From: Onchocerca lupi | Taxonomy: Eukaryota > Nematoda > Chromadorea > Rhabditida > Onchocercidae | Assembly (NCBI GenBank): GCA_028564675.1 | Contig: JAOVVO010000248.1 | Coordinates: 1-64,000, forward strand | Reading direction: 5' to 3' | Length of the DNA stretch: 64,000 nt | Notes under the pieces: model-generated | What the model saw: the letters and a program-made list of their open reading frames with translations, nothing else | Database searches by the model: none | Told to the model about the DNA's origin: nothing | Translations under genes and position numbers: made by a program | Shown: positions 1 through 14,000 of the stretch, in pieces | Layout: each line of letters opens with the position of its first letter | How positions within the stretch are numbered: the stretch's first letter is position 1

Positions 1-96
<96 letters not shown>

Positions 97-148
97 TAAA
101 TAAATAAATAATTAATAATAATAATAATAAATAGTAATAATAATAAAG
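1..148. repeat. AAT/TAA trinucleotide microsatellite
   Basis: A nearly pure run of the AAT unit fills about the first 93 bases, then decays into interrupted AAAT and AAT units until about 148. The run continues off the left edge of the window, so its full length is unknown. Positions 149-693 hold only AT-rich DNA upstream of the first gene. An open frame on the minus strand at 198-515 has no family motif and was left out. Confidence 0.95.
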
Positions 149-693
149 AACAATAACTTAAATCATTTGTTGATCATTTATTCATGAATAATCCACGCTA
201 TGTCACAGGGAACAAAATCCTTTTCAAATCTGTTCTCGTTTTGAAAAGAAGAACAGATGGTGTATAATATGGGATAGCGGAAGATTTTGACACAACAGGA
301 AAACAAGTTAGCGTGATCTTATAATGTTTGAAAAGTTTTCGGAGATGACCACCAACAAAATTACTGAAGGTAATACTCGATATCAGGATAACAACGACAA
401 ATGATAATAACGATGACAAAGCGACGACGACGACAACGACAGATGATCGTGGCAGGCGAAATTTCTCACATGCCTTGTCAGTATCTATCGTTACATTCAT
501 CAAGAGTAAAACCAATTCAATTCATTCTATTCCATTTTTTATTTCTCTCCCTTACCTTCTTCAATCTTTTTTAAAAAATAAAAAATAAGGCTATTCTGCA
601 AGGAAATTATCGAAAGATACACGTATTCAATCGCAATCATTTGAGTGGTCATTCAAGACGAAAATCCAGGAAAAAAGAGCCATTATTTGACTT

Positions 694-3600
694 ATGATTT
701 ATCATCATTCATCTATAATCCTTCAGTTGGTAGAATTTCTGCTTCTACTAATAGCAGAGGGTCGTATTGTCTTCGAAAAGCCATCAAATTGGAATAATGC
801 ACCAGGTGATTTTTCATTTTTTTTTTTTTTTTAATTATGTTTTTAAATCAAAATAATGATGATTTAAAGAAAAAACAAAAAATTCTTACGAAATTTTGGT
901 AATCTAAATATCCATTCATTTTATTTCCCGTTCTATGACAATGCTCACTAATATTTAAGACGCAAAATGATTAAGAGGAATAAATTATCTGATCAAATCT
1001 AATAACATTTGTAAAAACTATAATCATTTTCTAATTTATTGTTGTATTTTTTAAAGTTTGTATGCTCTTGTTTCCCTCATATGATATAATTATTTCCTTA
1101 ACTAAATTTCTATTTTCAAATTTTAATGAGAAGATTTGCATAAATAGTCAAAAATTAAAAAGTATAAGTCTGAGAATAGTCACAGTGATATCAAATTTTT
1201 CTAGAATTCATTTTTTGATTCCTGTTAAATTTTATTCCCAAGAATCAATTTTCGATTGTTTTCTGCTAAAATTTTACAAAATTAGCACTTTTTTGGCCTT
1301 AAATTCAATTATATCTTACTTAATAACGTAAAATTAATCAATTGAATTTAGAAATAAATAAATAAATGCAGTGGAAATATAATTTTTTGTCAATGAATTT
1401 GAAAAAATGGTATGAAACGATCACTTTTTTTGTCGTTGAATCATTTCACGGTGCAAGATTTAACCTCCTTTTTTTTTCTTTTTAATTAAATCAAGCTCTT
1501 AATTCCTCGATGGATTTTATTATTTTTCAATTTTTAAAAAATCGTCGGATTAAAATTTAGGTTGGCCAGCAGTAAAAATTCGATTAACAAAGCGTGGTGC
1601 AGAACATGTAAAACAGGTCGGGGTGAAAATCTTAAATGAAGAAATTTCACAGTTAAGTGGATTCCAAACGCTACATTCCTTCTCCGAGCAAGGTTAAAGT
1701 TTTTTGTTTTCATTAATTTTTTAAATTATCAAATTCATGTTTTTCCTTTTTTTTTCAGTTTTTTTCTTTTTTTAAAAACATTCCTTTGTTGAATTTAATT
1801 TTACCAAAATGATTACTATTTAATAAATACTCGCTTTATTACATCGAAAATAAAATTTAGGTGTAGCAGGACGAGTTCAGCTATATGATATCAATGTGTT
1901 ACGTTATTCACCACCACGGTATACATCAGTGGAATTTGTCCCACCATCTTACATTGTGTTTCAAATGGATCGGATGGATATCGCGTAAGATTTTTTACAG
2001 TTTAATCTACTGAACGATTCCACATTAATTTAAAATTCGATAATCTCACAAATCTTCAAATGATTGGGCAATCCTTATGAATATTCAGTGATGGGTGAAA
2101 TTTCCAGATAAAATTCTTCATGCCACTGCTAGCTAGTTTTTCACCATCTATTGCAGAATGATAATTATTTAAAACAAAATATAAAAAAGATAATTTCAGT
2201 CTAGCTGGCCGATTTGCTGGAACAGTAGCACTGATACCAGTAACCGGTTCCGTAACTGGTGATTTACGTCAAATGAGCGTTCGGCTGCAAACAAAATTCA
2301 TCAGGGCTATGAATGGTTACATAGAAGTAAAGGTAATTTGACGATTTTTAAAATTACAAAAATGGAAAATGTGAACGAACAAGGCGATAAATACATATTG
2401 AATACATAAATACATATAATGCGAATACATATTTTATCATACTACGTCCTTTCCTACATTTCTATTTATGGCTTCATTCCAGGTTGTCGGCTGTTCTACC
2501 GTTGTCTATTACAGTCATTTTTCCATAAGTGCCAATGGTGCATTAAATGGTTTCGTAAAAATGATTGAGGTATGATAGTTTTTATTCATTACGTAATCCT
2601 ACGAATGATCACATGCCACATTCTATTACTAATGGATATGTATTTTAAAAGAATATTTTATTTCTCTAATTTCAAAGTCAAAATTTATTTAATTAAAAAA
2701 AACGGAACATTTTTATAAATTGATGAAATTTTTGCATTTCTATTTGTTGCTTTTGTTAAGAAATCAATCCAAAGTATTTTTTTCTTACAACGCTTTTTTG
2801 AGTGATATAATTATTTTGTGAATGATATCTTTAATTTTTAAATATTACACTTCTAATATTAAAATACTTTCTCAACATAATCATCTTCTAGAAGATATAA
2901 CTCAATTCATTGATAAAATTAATCCTTGATAGATCTGATTTTTCCTGATATTATTTCCATAAAAATTATCAGTTGTAGGCAAGAATAAATGAAGTAATAA
3001 GGCGAAAAATTCCGAATGTTTTTTGCAATAGTTTACAAAGAATTATCGAAGATAGCTCACCACGTCTTTTCCGGGTAATATTTTGTAAATTATTTTGCAA
3101 TATTTTTCGTTTCTTCCATAATGAGACGATAACAATTTGAGTTTGGAAATACAAATGGTAATAATTTTATTTTAAAATGAACATTTTAATGGATGAAAAT
3201 ATGAATGCCTTTTTTAAAATTCCCCGTATTTCATAAAGATTGATTATAAATTTTTTTGCAAACTACACAAAAAATTTTGGAGATTTTTTATGTAGTTTTC
3301 AAAAAAAAAAAAAGAAATTTTTCCGAAGCTAAATTTTAGAGAATATTTTGGAAATTCGATGAGGGAAGAAAATTTGCAAAAAAAAAAAAAATGTTAATAC
3401 TTTTTATACAAACTTGTAATATGCCGAATTATGATAATATGGCAATAATTTGAATTTAAAAATAAGAAGCTAAGACATTAAATGTTAACATCTTTCACTT
3501 CGTTTTTTTGCAGCGTTTAGCATTCACAAATTTGACCGATCAGTTTCATTCTATTAATTTGGTTGATAATATGATTATAAACAAACTTTTTCGTCGCCTC

Positions 3601-5813
3601 ACAAAAGGTTTATACATCGACAATCGTAATATTGCCAATCCAATTATTACAACGGATTATTTTGAAACACAACAAAAAGGTTGTTCAATTTTCTAATCCA
3701 ATAGATTAATTTTAGAATTTGCCCAGATAAGTTTGTTTCGTAGATTTTGGAAGTAAAATAAATAAGCTTATAATATAAAATTTGAAAGTGGGCTAAATTT
3801 TTAAGATGATTGAACAAGCTAATTATTAATTTCTTTTATAATTAGCATTATTCTATCCGACACAAAATATTATTATTAAAAAAAGAAAAAACATTCTGAT
3901 ATCTTTATTACTTTCGAATAACTTTTTGAATTTTGCTTTTGGAAAGAACTTAGCATCAAATTATGTTTATACTATTTTGGAGGAAAATTTGAGGTGAAAT
4001 CAGATATGAAGATGATTATCGTCCAACGCCGTTCAATCCTCCCGCAATGCATACTGGAAACGATTCATCCCGAATGTTGTACTTCTATGGCTCAGAATAT
4101 CTATTCAATTCACTTCTTTATCATGCTTATGAAGGAGACCGTATGATTGTTGAGGTAAAAAGTAGAGAAGAAAGAAAAAAATTAAATCATTTTTGTTCAT
4201 CTTATCGAATCACTTTTGAATTAAATTCATATTTGATCATTAATTCGGTCATTTTATAATAAATAGGTTGATGAAACAAATTTGCCACCTCAATACCAGT
4301 CAATCGTTCGGACAAGTTGTGATAATTCACAAAGTAGTAGCCGAAGTTTTGTATCATCTCTTTGTTTGGGTGTGCTGATACCGGAAGTAGCTCTTCGTTA
4401 TCCCAATCTATCATCATCATTCTTGCTATTACCACATCAAATTCCAGAATTTCGCTTTTCCAAAGATACAGGCTCTATCGATCTAAAAAGTTGGTTCATT
4501 TCCTTTTCTTGCCATTTAATTCTTAAATTTTTGCTTTTCTTTGTCAACTTTATTTTTGTATGTTTAGCACAACTTTCTAAACGTTTTCCTAAAAATTTAA
4601 TTTAATTTCAAATTAGTAGAAAGATGAAATGTTAAATGGAATATTAGCTTCAAATTGAAGTTTTGAATGGAATTAGCCAGAATGAATTTGTAAATTATGT
4701 TTACGAAGTTAAGTTTGATTACTCCAGGTCGTGTGCTAACATATATAAACGAAAACGAACGAAGAAAACAAATCATGGTGAGTACAGCAGATCTTCAAGC
4801 GGATTTTCGCTTACTTGTTGAAGATCAAAAATTTGCTGCAGCTTTGAAAATTAATAAATTTGATATAAGGTAATAAAAATTACCTTTTTTTTAAAAGAAT
4901 TTTGAATAAACCATAAAGGAAATTCATAAGTATTTTTTAATTATAGTTCTATATTTCGATCAAAAATTTCAACAGCACTAATAAATCTGTTTCAGCAGGG
5001 CAATATTTCGTAGAATATTTAGCAGTTACATCTATTTTAAGCATAAATAGAAAATGTGAAAAACGAAAGTAGAAATATATTCTGTTGCTAAAAAAAAAAA
5101 AAAATTTCATTTCAGATTGCATCGAAGTGCCATTAAAGGACTTAACAGTAATTCAATTACGCAACTTGCTCCACTTGCTAAAACATTTCTTGGACCTCAA
5201 CTTGTTAAAGCATTAAGAAAAGGTATCCCATTTCCACTAAAGGTCAGTTTATATTGATGTAAAATTCTAAATTTTTAATTCTTCATTCAATAATACTTGA
5301 TCGCATAAATTTATTCAAGATGACAGTAACTTTATTTTTAAGGGATGATTTATTTAGAATGGAATTTTTGATTAATATTAATTGTTGATTAAAATTTCTA
5401 AATGGAAGTTTTTTCCATGGTTCACTATTAGTGAATTACATTGTATCATTCACAAAAAGTTCCATGTTACATTTGCACCTAAAATAAATCATTCATTTCA
5501 AATGTTATCGAAGTAATAAAATTTGAATTTGTCATTAATTTAAAATGTTTTAATGCCATCAAAAAAAAAGGCAAAAAAAAACTTACAATGGATCACTAAT
5601 TCTTTGAGAGTGTGATTTACTGAGGTATCCTTTTTTTTTTTTTTTCTTTTCACATAATTAATTCATTTTTCCTTCTAGGATTCAATTGAATTCATCAATC
5701 CAGAATTAATTATTCGTGATAAATTCGTAGAAATTGCTACCGATTTCCGCTTAGGCGAACAGAAATTGCGCGAGGAAGTTCAAAAAGCATTTTCTTCAGT
5801 GTTTCAGAACTGA
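694..5813 (+). CDS. BPI/LBP/CETP-family secreted lipid-binding protein
   Basis: Twelve exons join in phase to 545 codons: 694-805, 1561-1692, 1861-1984, 2200-2332, 2483-2569, 2979-3074, 3514-3679, 3994-4154, 4267-4489, 4728-4869, 5116-5242, 5679-5813. The ATG at 694 follows an in-frame TGA and opens a hydrophobic signal peptide (about residues 1-23). Residues from about 38 match the N-terminal BPI fold (IRLTKRGAEHV, VGVKILNEEI). Cys171 (VVGCSTVVYY) and Cys212 (IPNVFCNSL) are about 40 residues apart, as in the single conserved disulfide of BPI and LBP. A proline-rich linker (YRPTPFNPPAMH) leads to the second lobe (LYFYGSEYLFNSLLYHAY), so both lobes are present. The family binds lipids or LPS outside cells. 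The ligand here is unknown, and an immune or lipid-transport role is inference. The exon 7/8 junction uses a weak acceptor (TTTGAG). A poly(A) signal lies at 5926. Confidence 0.9.
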
Positions 5814-5925
5814 ATACATAGATGATTTTATATTTATATATATTAATTTTGACGACAGTTTGTGATCTGTCTTGATATTTCCAATTGGATATCCCGTTTT
5901 TTTTCATAATTTTTTCCTGTTTGGA

Positions 5926-5931
5926 AATAAA
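5926..5931 (+). terminator. AATAAA poly(A) signal of the BPI-family gene
   Basis: The hexamer AATAAA lies 113 bases after the stop codon of the BPI-family gene, at a normal distance for 3' end formation. Assignment is by position only. Confidence 0.5.
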
Positions 5932-8481
5932 AAATCGAGAATTTTACATTAAATTGGATTTAATAAATTAAACTTGTAAATATTTCAAAACTAGTTTCAT
6001 AGTTTCACAATATTTTTGAATGAAAAAATCGAAGGTTGCAGAAACTAATAAATCACTTGAGATTTTGATAGATTCCATTTCTTTTCCTGTCTTCTTTTTT
6101 CCATCTTTGTAATTAAAAAATAAGGACTCAAATATTTGAAATATTTTCTAAGAAATTTCGGAAACAATGTTAAAATTTAGTTATTAATAAATATATCTAA
6201 TATATACAATCCGTATTTAAATGTAACAGGAAAAATTCAAAATTTAGAAATTTTTAAAGTTTATCATTTAAATGAAATAATGTAAGTTATTGGTCGTTCA
6301 TGTTTGAATTTGCTTGATTTTATTTGTTATGGCTCATATTGCATCCAAATATGTTACAATAATTGTTAAATTAACATTTTATATTACTTGCTCATTTTAA
6401 TAAAATTGAAAACAATTCATGCTATGCTCACATTACAGTATATAAGAATAAACTGTCAAATTCTGCCAATATTGTGTTATTTCAGACAAATATACTTTAA
6501 ATGGCTCCATCATATTTTTATTATGGATTTTCTCCTTCTTTTTCTCTCAGTTATTATAGATTATAAATGATAGAATTTCAATTTATTAATTCATTTTTAA
6601 ATTTCAAGACAAATGATTGATTGATGAGATTTATGCTACATATTTTTACAGTTTCTCTAGATTTAATGTGAAGCTACTTTTTCGCAACAGTTCACTCACT
6701 TTTAAATCTTATGAATTTTTCTCTGCATCCAAAAAATATTGAAAGATCATATTAAAGATTAGAATTTTAGAAAAAATCTAAATATTGGTTGAAAATGAAA
6801 ATTTTCCCAAATATTCTCTGAAGAAATTAAATGTTTTGTGATAGTCTTATTAGGCTAATTTGTATTAAATAATAATGCCATAATATATTTGCATGTATGT
6901 ATAAGTGTAAAAGTTTTAGGGTTATAGATTGAATCGAAATGCCATGAAATACATTGCTGTCAAAAACATCGCAAATAGATAAACTTAAAAGTAAAACAAG
7001 ACGATCATAAACTATGGGTGGCTTTAAAATTATTTCAACATTTCCAGGCTATATAATTTCCTAAAGAAACTATGCCATTGTCTTTATATGACAGTGTTCG
7101 GGTTATCTGATTAGTTTCCTTTGTTTAAAAGTATAATCTTTCACCATTATTGTAGTGAATAACAAATAAATTTGGTAATTGAAAATTTTTTGAAAAGAAA
7201 ATTCTGTGAAATATCTCTTGGATTAAATGCAAAATTTTCGATAAATTTTCCTTACGTAGCAAAAGACAATATTATGGAGAGCAATTACTTATGTCATATA
7301 AACTGAAGCAAAGTTCTTTGTAAATTCTGTGTAAAAGGAACAGTACTAAAATTAAAAATTTTTTTTTTTCTTAAATGAAGTTAAAACTATCATACACTGT
7401 TACCACTCATCAGGTAATTCTCTCATCGACAGCATGAGATTGAAATTGATATCATAAGAAGCAGAAGAAAACTTAATATTCATATAATTATTACTATTAC
7501 CACTGTGCAAAACAGGTTCAAGAGATTGTTAACTCTTTTATCACCAGCTGAAACATTTGTTAATAAATTCCTTCTCATAAATTTTGCGAATTAAAGCCCA
7601 CCTCTTGAGGACTTTCTTTATTCGACAATGCCTTGTGTAATTAACTTTCATCAAACAAGTTTCAGAGTGGAGTCGAAATATATGACGAAATCCTCTCGTA
7701 TTGCATTGAAATGTCACATTAAACTAGCGAAATTTATCCATAAGTTCCAAACATGAATATTATTTATAAAAGCAACATAAATCATAGAACATATTTAGGG
7801 ACGTTAAGTAATGTGAATAAGATTACGCGGAGATTCATAAATTCTATCAAAATATTATACTTTGTTTGGACGCCCTTCTTTTTTTAAAAAAAAAAAAGTG
7901 TTTGAAACTTCACTGAATACTTTGTTCATTAAAAATATGGAATTAGATAAAAGTAGAACGGATTACAGTCTAACAAACAAAAAATGCATAACATTTGTCA
8001 TATATAGCCAAATCTCATATATTAATATTAAAAATATACAAAAAGAATTATCAATTCCGAGAAATTATAGACGCGAAAAACAACTAATATACACAATAAA
8101 ACTTTCCATGCATCCTGGCTCATTTATACACTGAATCAGTAGATAAATAATGTTAGAAAAAAAACCATATTTGTCAAGTATAATAATATTGTCATAATGG
8201 GATTAGTTTTGCCATTTCTTCTGCCACAATTGGTAAGTAATCATAAATTACATCTGGATCCAATACATTGCTTCGTACCTAAATATTCAAAGATTAAAGC
8301 AGCAATAAAATTCGGTGCAAAAAACAGTACAGGAGAAAAACGAATAATAAAAAAGTCTGTCATGAATCAATGTTATCTCTTCAGCCGATGTTTCTTTATG
8401 ACAGAAGGTAATGCTTTTCCTTTTTAAAGAGCAATCAAAAATGTTAATCTCAATAGCAAAAAGCCTCTTTTCGAAATTGTT
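5932..8481. other. Gene-free spacer between two gene 3' ends
   Basis: This AT-rich stretch separates the 3' ends of the BPI-family gene (+) and TIP41 (-). Short open frames (for example 6388-6570, 7862-8134, 8197-8427, all +) show no family motif, and the last of these runs up to the TIP41 final exon on the other strand. I see no RNA gene or transposon. The TIP41 3' UTR must lie just below 8482. Confidence 0.6.
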
Positions 8482-8812
8482 TCACTTGAGAAAAAATACC
8501 ACAGGTGATGAGTTCGCTAATTTCACTTCTCGACGTGTCCACTGCCTCAGAAATGTGTCTGAATTCAATTCCTTATAAAGTCTTGTATCGCAAATACGCA
8601 CCAAAACGCCATCAATTCGAAGATAGAAACGACATAGAAGAAATAAGCAAGTTGGCATGGCTCGTAAACGTATGCTCATCTGGAAGATAGATTACTTAAG
8701 AAATACTGCTTAGATCTATTAAAACATGAAATTAACAAATGGAAACAAAAACGCTTTTGTGTTGATTTCCCAGACGATGTCGAAAATTAAGGATTCTAAC
8801 CAGAATATTTCG

Positions 8813-8851
<39 letters not shown>

Positions 8852-10128
8852 GGGACAATTGAATAAATGAGATATTTTCATCTTTCAGGGAAAATTAAAT
8901 TTTCATTTGACATACCTCGGAACAACCGTGATCAGCTAATTCATCTTCGTAGAGTGTCAACTGTGAATAAAAACTAATCGGATCACGACGTTTCAGTTTT
9001 TCAACCGAAATCGCTTCATCAGTTGGTACTACCTGAAACAAATACATGAATTTTTTCACTTATTAAAACATCAAATTTATTAAGTCGACTTGGGAAATAT
9101 GTTGGAAACTTTTTTGGTCATTTTAGACGAAAAGTGGAAAAGCGGTCATAATAATGAAAAGGAAAATACCGTGTAACCTTCTACAGTCCCTTTGTAATCA
9201 CTTGTGTAAGTCCAGTCGAACGGTCGCTGACTACCTCGTCGAAAACGATTCACATCATTTCTCGACTGTTGCCATTTCTCGCTCGGTTCAATCTTTTAAC
9301 GGAAACCGATAAATGGCACGTCATAAATTGGAAATTTATTTTCATCTTAATTACATTTTCAATACCTATTTTATGCTCAGATTGTAAATCACAATTCACC
9401 ATTGATAACCTGATTAGATGAATTAAATAAAGTGATGACAGTCAATAACTTAGTCCAAATTCAAGGAAATCATGCGCAAAATTATTATGGATATGTAAGA
9501 TCAACGAGAAAAGCAGTGAACTGAATGATCGCACACCGAATGATCCGCTGAAATCCACTACAAGAAAGACATATGAATCCGAAAAGAAAATCGATATTTC
9601 AGACATGACTTCAAGCTTACCTCCACATCGGGATATGAGGTGACATCAACTGATTTCAAGGCATCCAAAGCATTAAAACTGATTCGCAAATCAGGCTCAT
9701 TCGAATAAGTAATAACCACCGAATTATTCGGAAATATCATTTCCGGCAAGTGTGGTAATTTTAACATGTGAGTATATTCACAAACCTGAACAAAGAAAAA
9801 GTCTTTTTTCCTTCCCTCTACACTCTATAAATGGTAAGTAAAATAATACAACCTGACATTTTTCCCAGTTGTTGCTCACTGTTTCCGGATGATGGCACTG
9901 TGATGAAAGAATGTGATCGCGCGTAACAATAACAGAAACGTCACCGAAAACGAATTCTTCCTGCAAGCAAACCATTCTTGGAATATCATTCATCGAACAC
10001 AAATATAATCTTTTTTTCCCAAATGTTAAACTAACCTTAACTGCAGTGCCTTCCATTGCTTTGATTAATTTATCAGCCACATCAGATCCCCCACGAAAAT
10101 GAATTCGTTGTCCTTGTTTAGAATCCAT
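8482..10128 (-). CDS. TIPRL: TIP41-like protein (PP2A/TOR pathway regulator)
   Basis: Six exons, all in phase 0, give 267 codons: 10036-10128, 9853-9960, 9621-9785, 9170-9292, 8916-9032, 8482-8679. Human TIPRL is 272 residues. Hallmarks are LPHLPEMIFPNNS, SFNALDAL, FDWTYTSDYKGT, the VVPTDE and LYEDELADHG blocks, and the signature LRIDGVLVR followed by DTRLY. TIP41 proteins bind the catalytic subunit of PP2A-type phosphatases and the alpha4/Tap42 protein, and so tune TOR and stress signalling in the cytosol. The last exon ends in a short tail after LANSS, a little shorter than in vertebrates. The chosen ATG at 10128 is 11 nt after a CTTCAG acceptor. The first 31 residues do not resemble vertebrate N-termini, and an upstream exon is possible. 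BAG6 lies 956 bp upstream on the same strand. Confidence 0.92.
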
Positions 10129-11083
10129 AATGCGAGTAACTGAAGTAGTTTTAGGATTCTCTTGCAATAATCATATCAACTGACTTACACATGAACGTAA
10201 ATCGTCTAGGTTCAATATCATAGGCGCAAATTTGCTGCACTCTTGCAACTATTTCAGAAGATTGCAGAAAAATATCCATACATATCCATAAACTATTTGT
10301 CTAAATTCCTTACTTACTCAAACGGATTACCGTAATTTAATACTGTGATATAAATGATGGAAGCTGAGACACCAGTACTTATCCCCAATGCTTATTTCAA
10401 CAAGACGTAATAAAGTTCAAGGTAAACCCATTGAAAGATCACAAAAGTTGCAAAGGTGTAAATATGAAAAGATGACTATCCACTGGAAAGCAATGGCTAC
10501 TATAAAGATATTTTAGATAATTTTGCGCTGTAACGATTGCTTCATTACTTCTGTTTTTGAATCCCGATCTGTACACATGGAAGTATAATCTTTTATCGTC
10601 ATTCATTCATTCTCATGATCACCAAGCAAAAGAAAATGGTAGATTAATGCGCATAAAAAAAATGATTAGTGAGAAAGTATAATTGAGGCATTCCTCTCAC
10701 GAAAGAAATAAATCAGTAAAATGAAATCGATATATTTTTGAAGAAATAGAAATATCACCAACTATGACAAATTGAGCTCAGCACACAGAACAAAATTGAA
10801 TAGGATTCAACGATGGTGAAAGCATTTCTTCTGTTTCCTATAATTTTCTGAATCCCATTTCTGTTTCTTAAATATATCATCCTTTTTTTTTTCTTTTTTT
10901 TTTTCATTTCCTTAAATTGATCATATTTTTTCCAATTTCGAAATAAATCATGTTCATATCAAACACAGATGGTGGACAAAAGAGAGAGTACAGATAGGAA
11001 GAACTTGTCACAGGCAAGTAAAATGTATTAGACAAAAGTGCATGAAAACAGAAAAGTGATAAGCGCCCTGCCATTTTCGCTGA
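10129..11083 (-). other. BAG6-TIP41 intergenic spacer
   Basis: This region lies between the BAG6 stop and the TIP41 start, two genes on the same strand. It holds the presumed BAG6 3' UTR and a possible upstream exon of TIP41 around 10185-10250, read from a strong GTAAGT donor. A spacing near 1 kb with an acceptor just before the downstream ATG allows an operon, but does not prove one. Nothing else is recognised. Confidence 0.45.
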
Positions 11084-14000
11084 CTAGGAATCTCTCTTTT
11101 TTAGGAATTTATTCAATTCCGGATATTTCTCAGGATCGAATTTCTCATCCTGTGCCACTCGCTGTCGTACCAAATCATCGAACTCATTCTGCAGCACATT
11201 TGTTGCTTCAGCCGAAGTGGGGATCTAAAATATGCAGAGTATATCGGTCGCATTGCTCTTCAGCCAAGTTGCTCCCTCATCTCATTACTCCTTTGAATGG
11301 AGTTTCGTTCGATATTTGTGAAAAAAGATATAATTTAATCAATCTCAAAAAAATTTAAATGATTTTTTAAAAATACGAATTGGACACACATTTGAAGGTG
11401 CAAAACCAGAACAAGATACAGCTTCTTCCAAAGATCTTTTAACAGCAGAAGAGACCATACCATCACAAGAGCCTTCAGTGATCACTTTCATTCCCTTAAG
11501 CAAAATTACACAATGTTTACAACTTTGCTAACTTTTAACAAGGTTAAGTATATAGTTGAAAAGACAGCAAATTCAGAGCAAAAAGATTTGTCTCTGACTA
11601 AAACAGCCTGAATCAACCATACCCTGTATGCGTACGAATTTAAGTAACGTCGAGAATAAAAAATTGAAGCAAAACGGTTTCTGTATTATCAAGAGATCTG
11701 GATAATCTTGGAGAAAAAAAGAATATTATTGTCTGTAATTTAAAGAACCTTTTTCTTTGTTGAACAACCTCCTAAATAAGCATCACTAAATGACTTTACA
11801 TTCCTAGATATCGAACGATTCTTATCATCTTGAATTACTGATATCCAGTCCTGAAAATATTGATACTCACTTTTCTTTTAATAAGAACAGTAATTGATAA
11901 CTCACAATTTATTACTTTTAAAATCTGTATTCAACAAAAATCCAATCGTACAAATCGACTTCATCTTTCAGATAATCGAATTACCAACTAATTTGGAATT
12001 TTACTTTTCTTAGTTCAATGACTGAACTTTTTCATCGTTTCAACTTTTTCACTTCCTCAATAGATTTTAAAAAGTAGATTTTTAGAGTTATAAAGTATTC
12101 AATAGATGATTCCAAATTCATTATTACTCAAAAACAGGAAAAAGATAAACCTTTGGTAAAATAGACATCCAAGTGCCATCTGCCACAGAAGTCTGCGTAT
12201 CCTGCATCTCTATATCATCTGATTTCTTATCTTCATCACTTTTTCCTTTATCCGACTAAAATAATGATATTACACAACCTAAAATAATTATTTAGAAAGA
12301 AAACGCTTAAAATGTTGTTCTTTGAAATATCGTTAAACCAACCTCATTGTCGCATTTAGAAGTGGAATTCGTCAAAACATATTCAGACTCACTGCTTGCA
12401 GGCAAACTGTTCGATTCAATAGATTGATCATCTGAGCTTTTGCATATTAGTTTAAACTTTTAAGCCTTCTTTGCGTTATAAAATCTAACTTCTACAGAAA
12501 TTAAGAAATTAAAATCTAACTTCCAAAGAAATTAATACAATTGAAAGATTAGCAGTTAGGAATGTCGAAAAAAGATGGGCATATTTTCAAAAGCTTCAAG
12601 CTAGCCATAACACTTGTTCCACCAATAAATTAACTTAAATTTTGAATGACCTAATTAAAATTGATGGAATGAAAAATTATGTCAGTTAATACCGCATACT
12701 TTTTTTCATGATGTTAACGCACAACCGTGTATATTCCGTAGTGAGCTTAAACTATGATCTGGAAACTCCCAACGCATAGAAATAAAAAAAGGGGGAAAAA
12801 GCAGTGATAAGAACTTACGTTCATTTGCAAGAACAATGTCTTCCATCATGTCATGAACCGTGAAAGGAGTTTCCCGACGCAATAAAAGCCTTATATGAGA
12901 CATACTCATCTGTGCCATTGAAACGGACAGGTGTTGTTCAGTGACTCTTGCAGGTCTTTCCTGAAATATTTTGCAACAAAGAAATTATTTAACAGAACTT
13001 TAGCAGCATTAAAGTAGAAATAGTTTAAAATTTTTAGAAATAACCATGAAACGAAGCAGAAGGCTTTCGTAATCGTATGGCTGGCCCTTCATTGACAAAT
13101 TTGTTAGCAGAACAGCTCGATAAACATATGCTGTGAACAAATCAACAATGGTTTTCGAGTATTCTTCCGGCGTCAGATCTATTGATAAATTATTGTATAT
13201 AAACGTGACAATGTTCCACAATTTCAACATTAAATAGTGAAAATAATGAGTTGTTATAAATATTTACCATCATCAGTACGCATCAAGTGTCGCAGGAATT
13301 CTTCCACAACTCGCTTTTCCAAGCGTAACACACTAGCTACTAAGTCAACTCGACCAACACCATCAACATCCGCATAACGATGAACATCGCTATATGCAAG
13401 AAAACGGTCCAGTTTCTCTTCCGCTAGCGCTACACGTTCAGCGGCATTTTTAAGATCTACAAAATTCTATTTGTCGAAAGAAAAAAAATGAATTTATCAT
13501 AAAAATCGACTCTGCTACTGTCTTAAAATGTCAAGGTAAGTCTAAGAACATACCCTCCAAACAAGAGGAAAACAGCTAAGTCACATGCTGACTAAAATTA
13601 ATCATTATCCACTTAGTCATTGGGACTTAACTCTCATTTAATTAAATTACAGACAGATTCGACATATATGAGTATGAAACAGCTACACTCGTTGAGTGAT
13701 TGTACATCGTCAAACAACATATGTTGCATCATTTCTAACAGCAGTGAAATAATTTATAATACATAAATACCTTCATCAGATGGCCGGCAGTTATCATTGA
13801 ATACATTCTGAATTAGAAAACGGCGCATTTGGTGCCGGTTCTTGCTTAAAGACGAGAAATTCCCATTCAGTATTTGCACAACTTCAGGAATTTGCAAAAT
13901 TTCGTATGCTAATACCATAACCAAGTTTACAAAGCCTAAAAAAACTACATAAAGTGCTTAATCCTGAAGTTCTAAATCCAATCAACAAGGAAAAGCCTGA

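Noticed and set aside
198..515. 105-codon minus-strand frame near the left edge
   Set aside because: No motif, no splice context; part of it is a translated simple GTC/GTT-type repeat.
8197..8690. Plus-strand frames at 8197-8427 and 8505-8690
   Set aside because: The second is the antisense shadow of the TIP41 last exon; the first has no motif.
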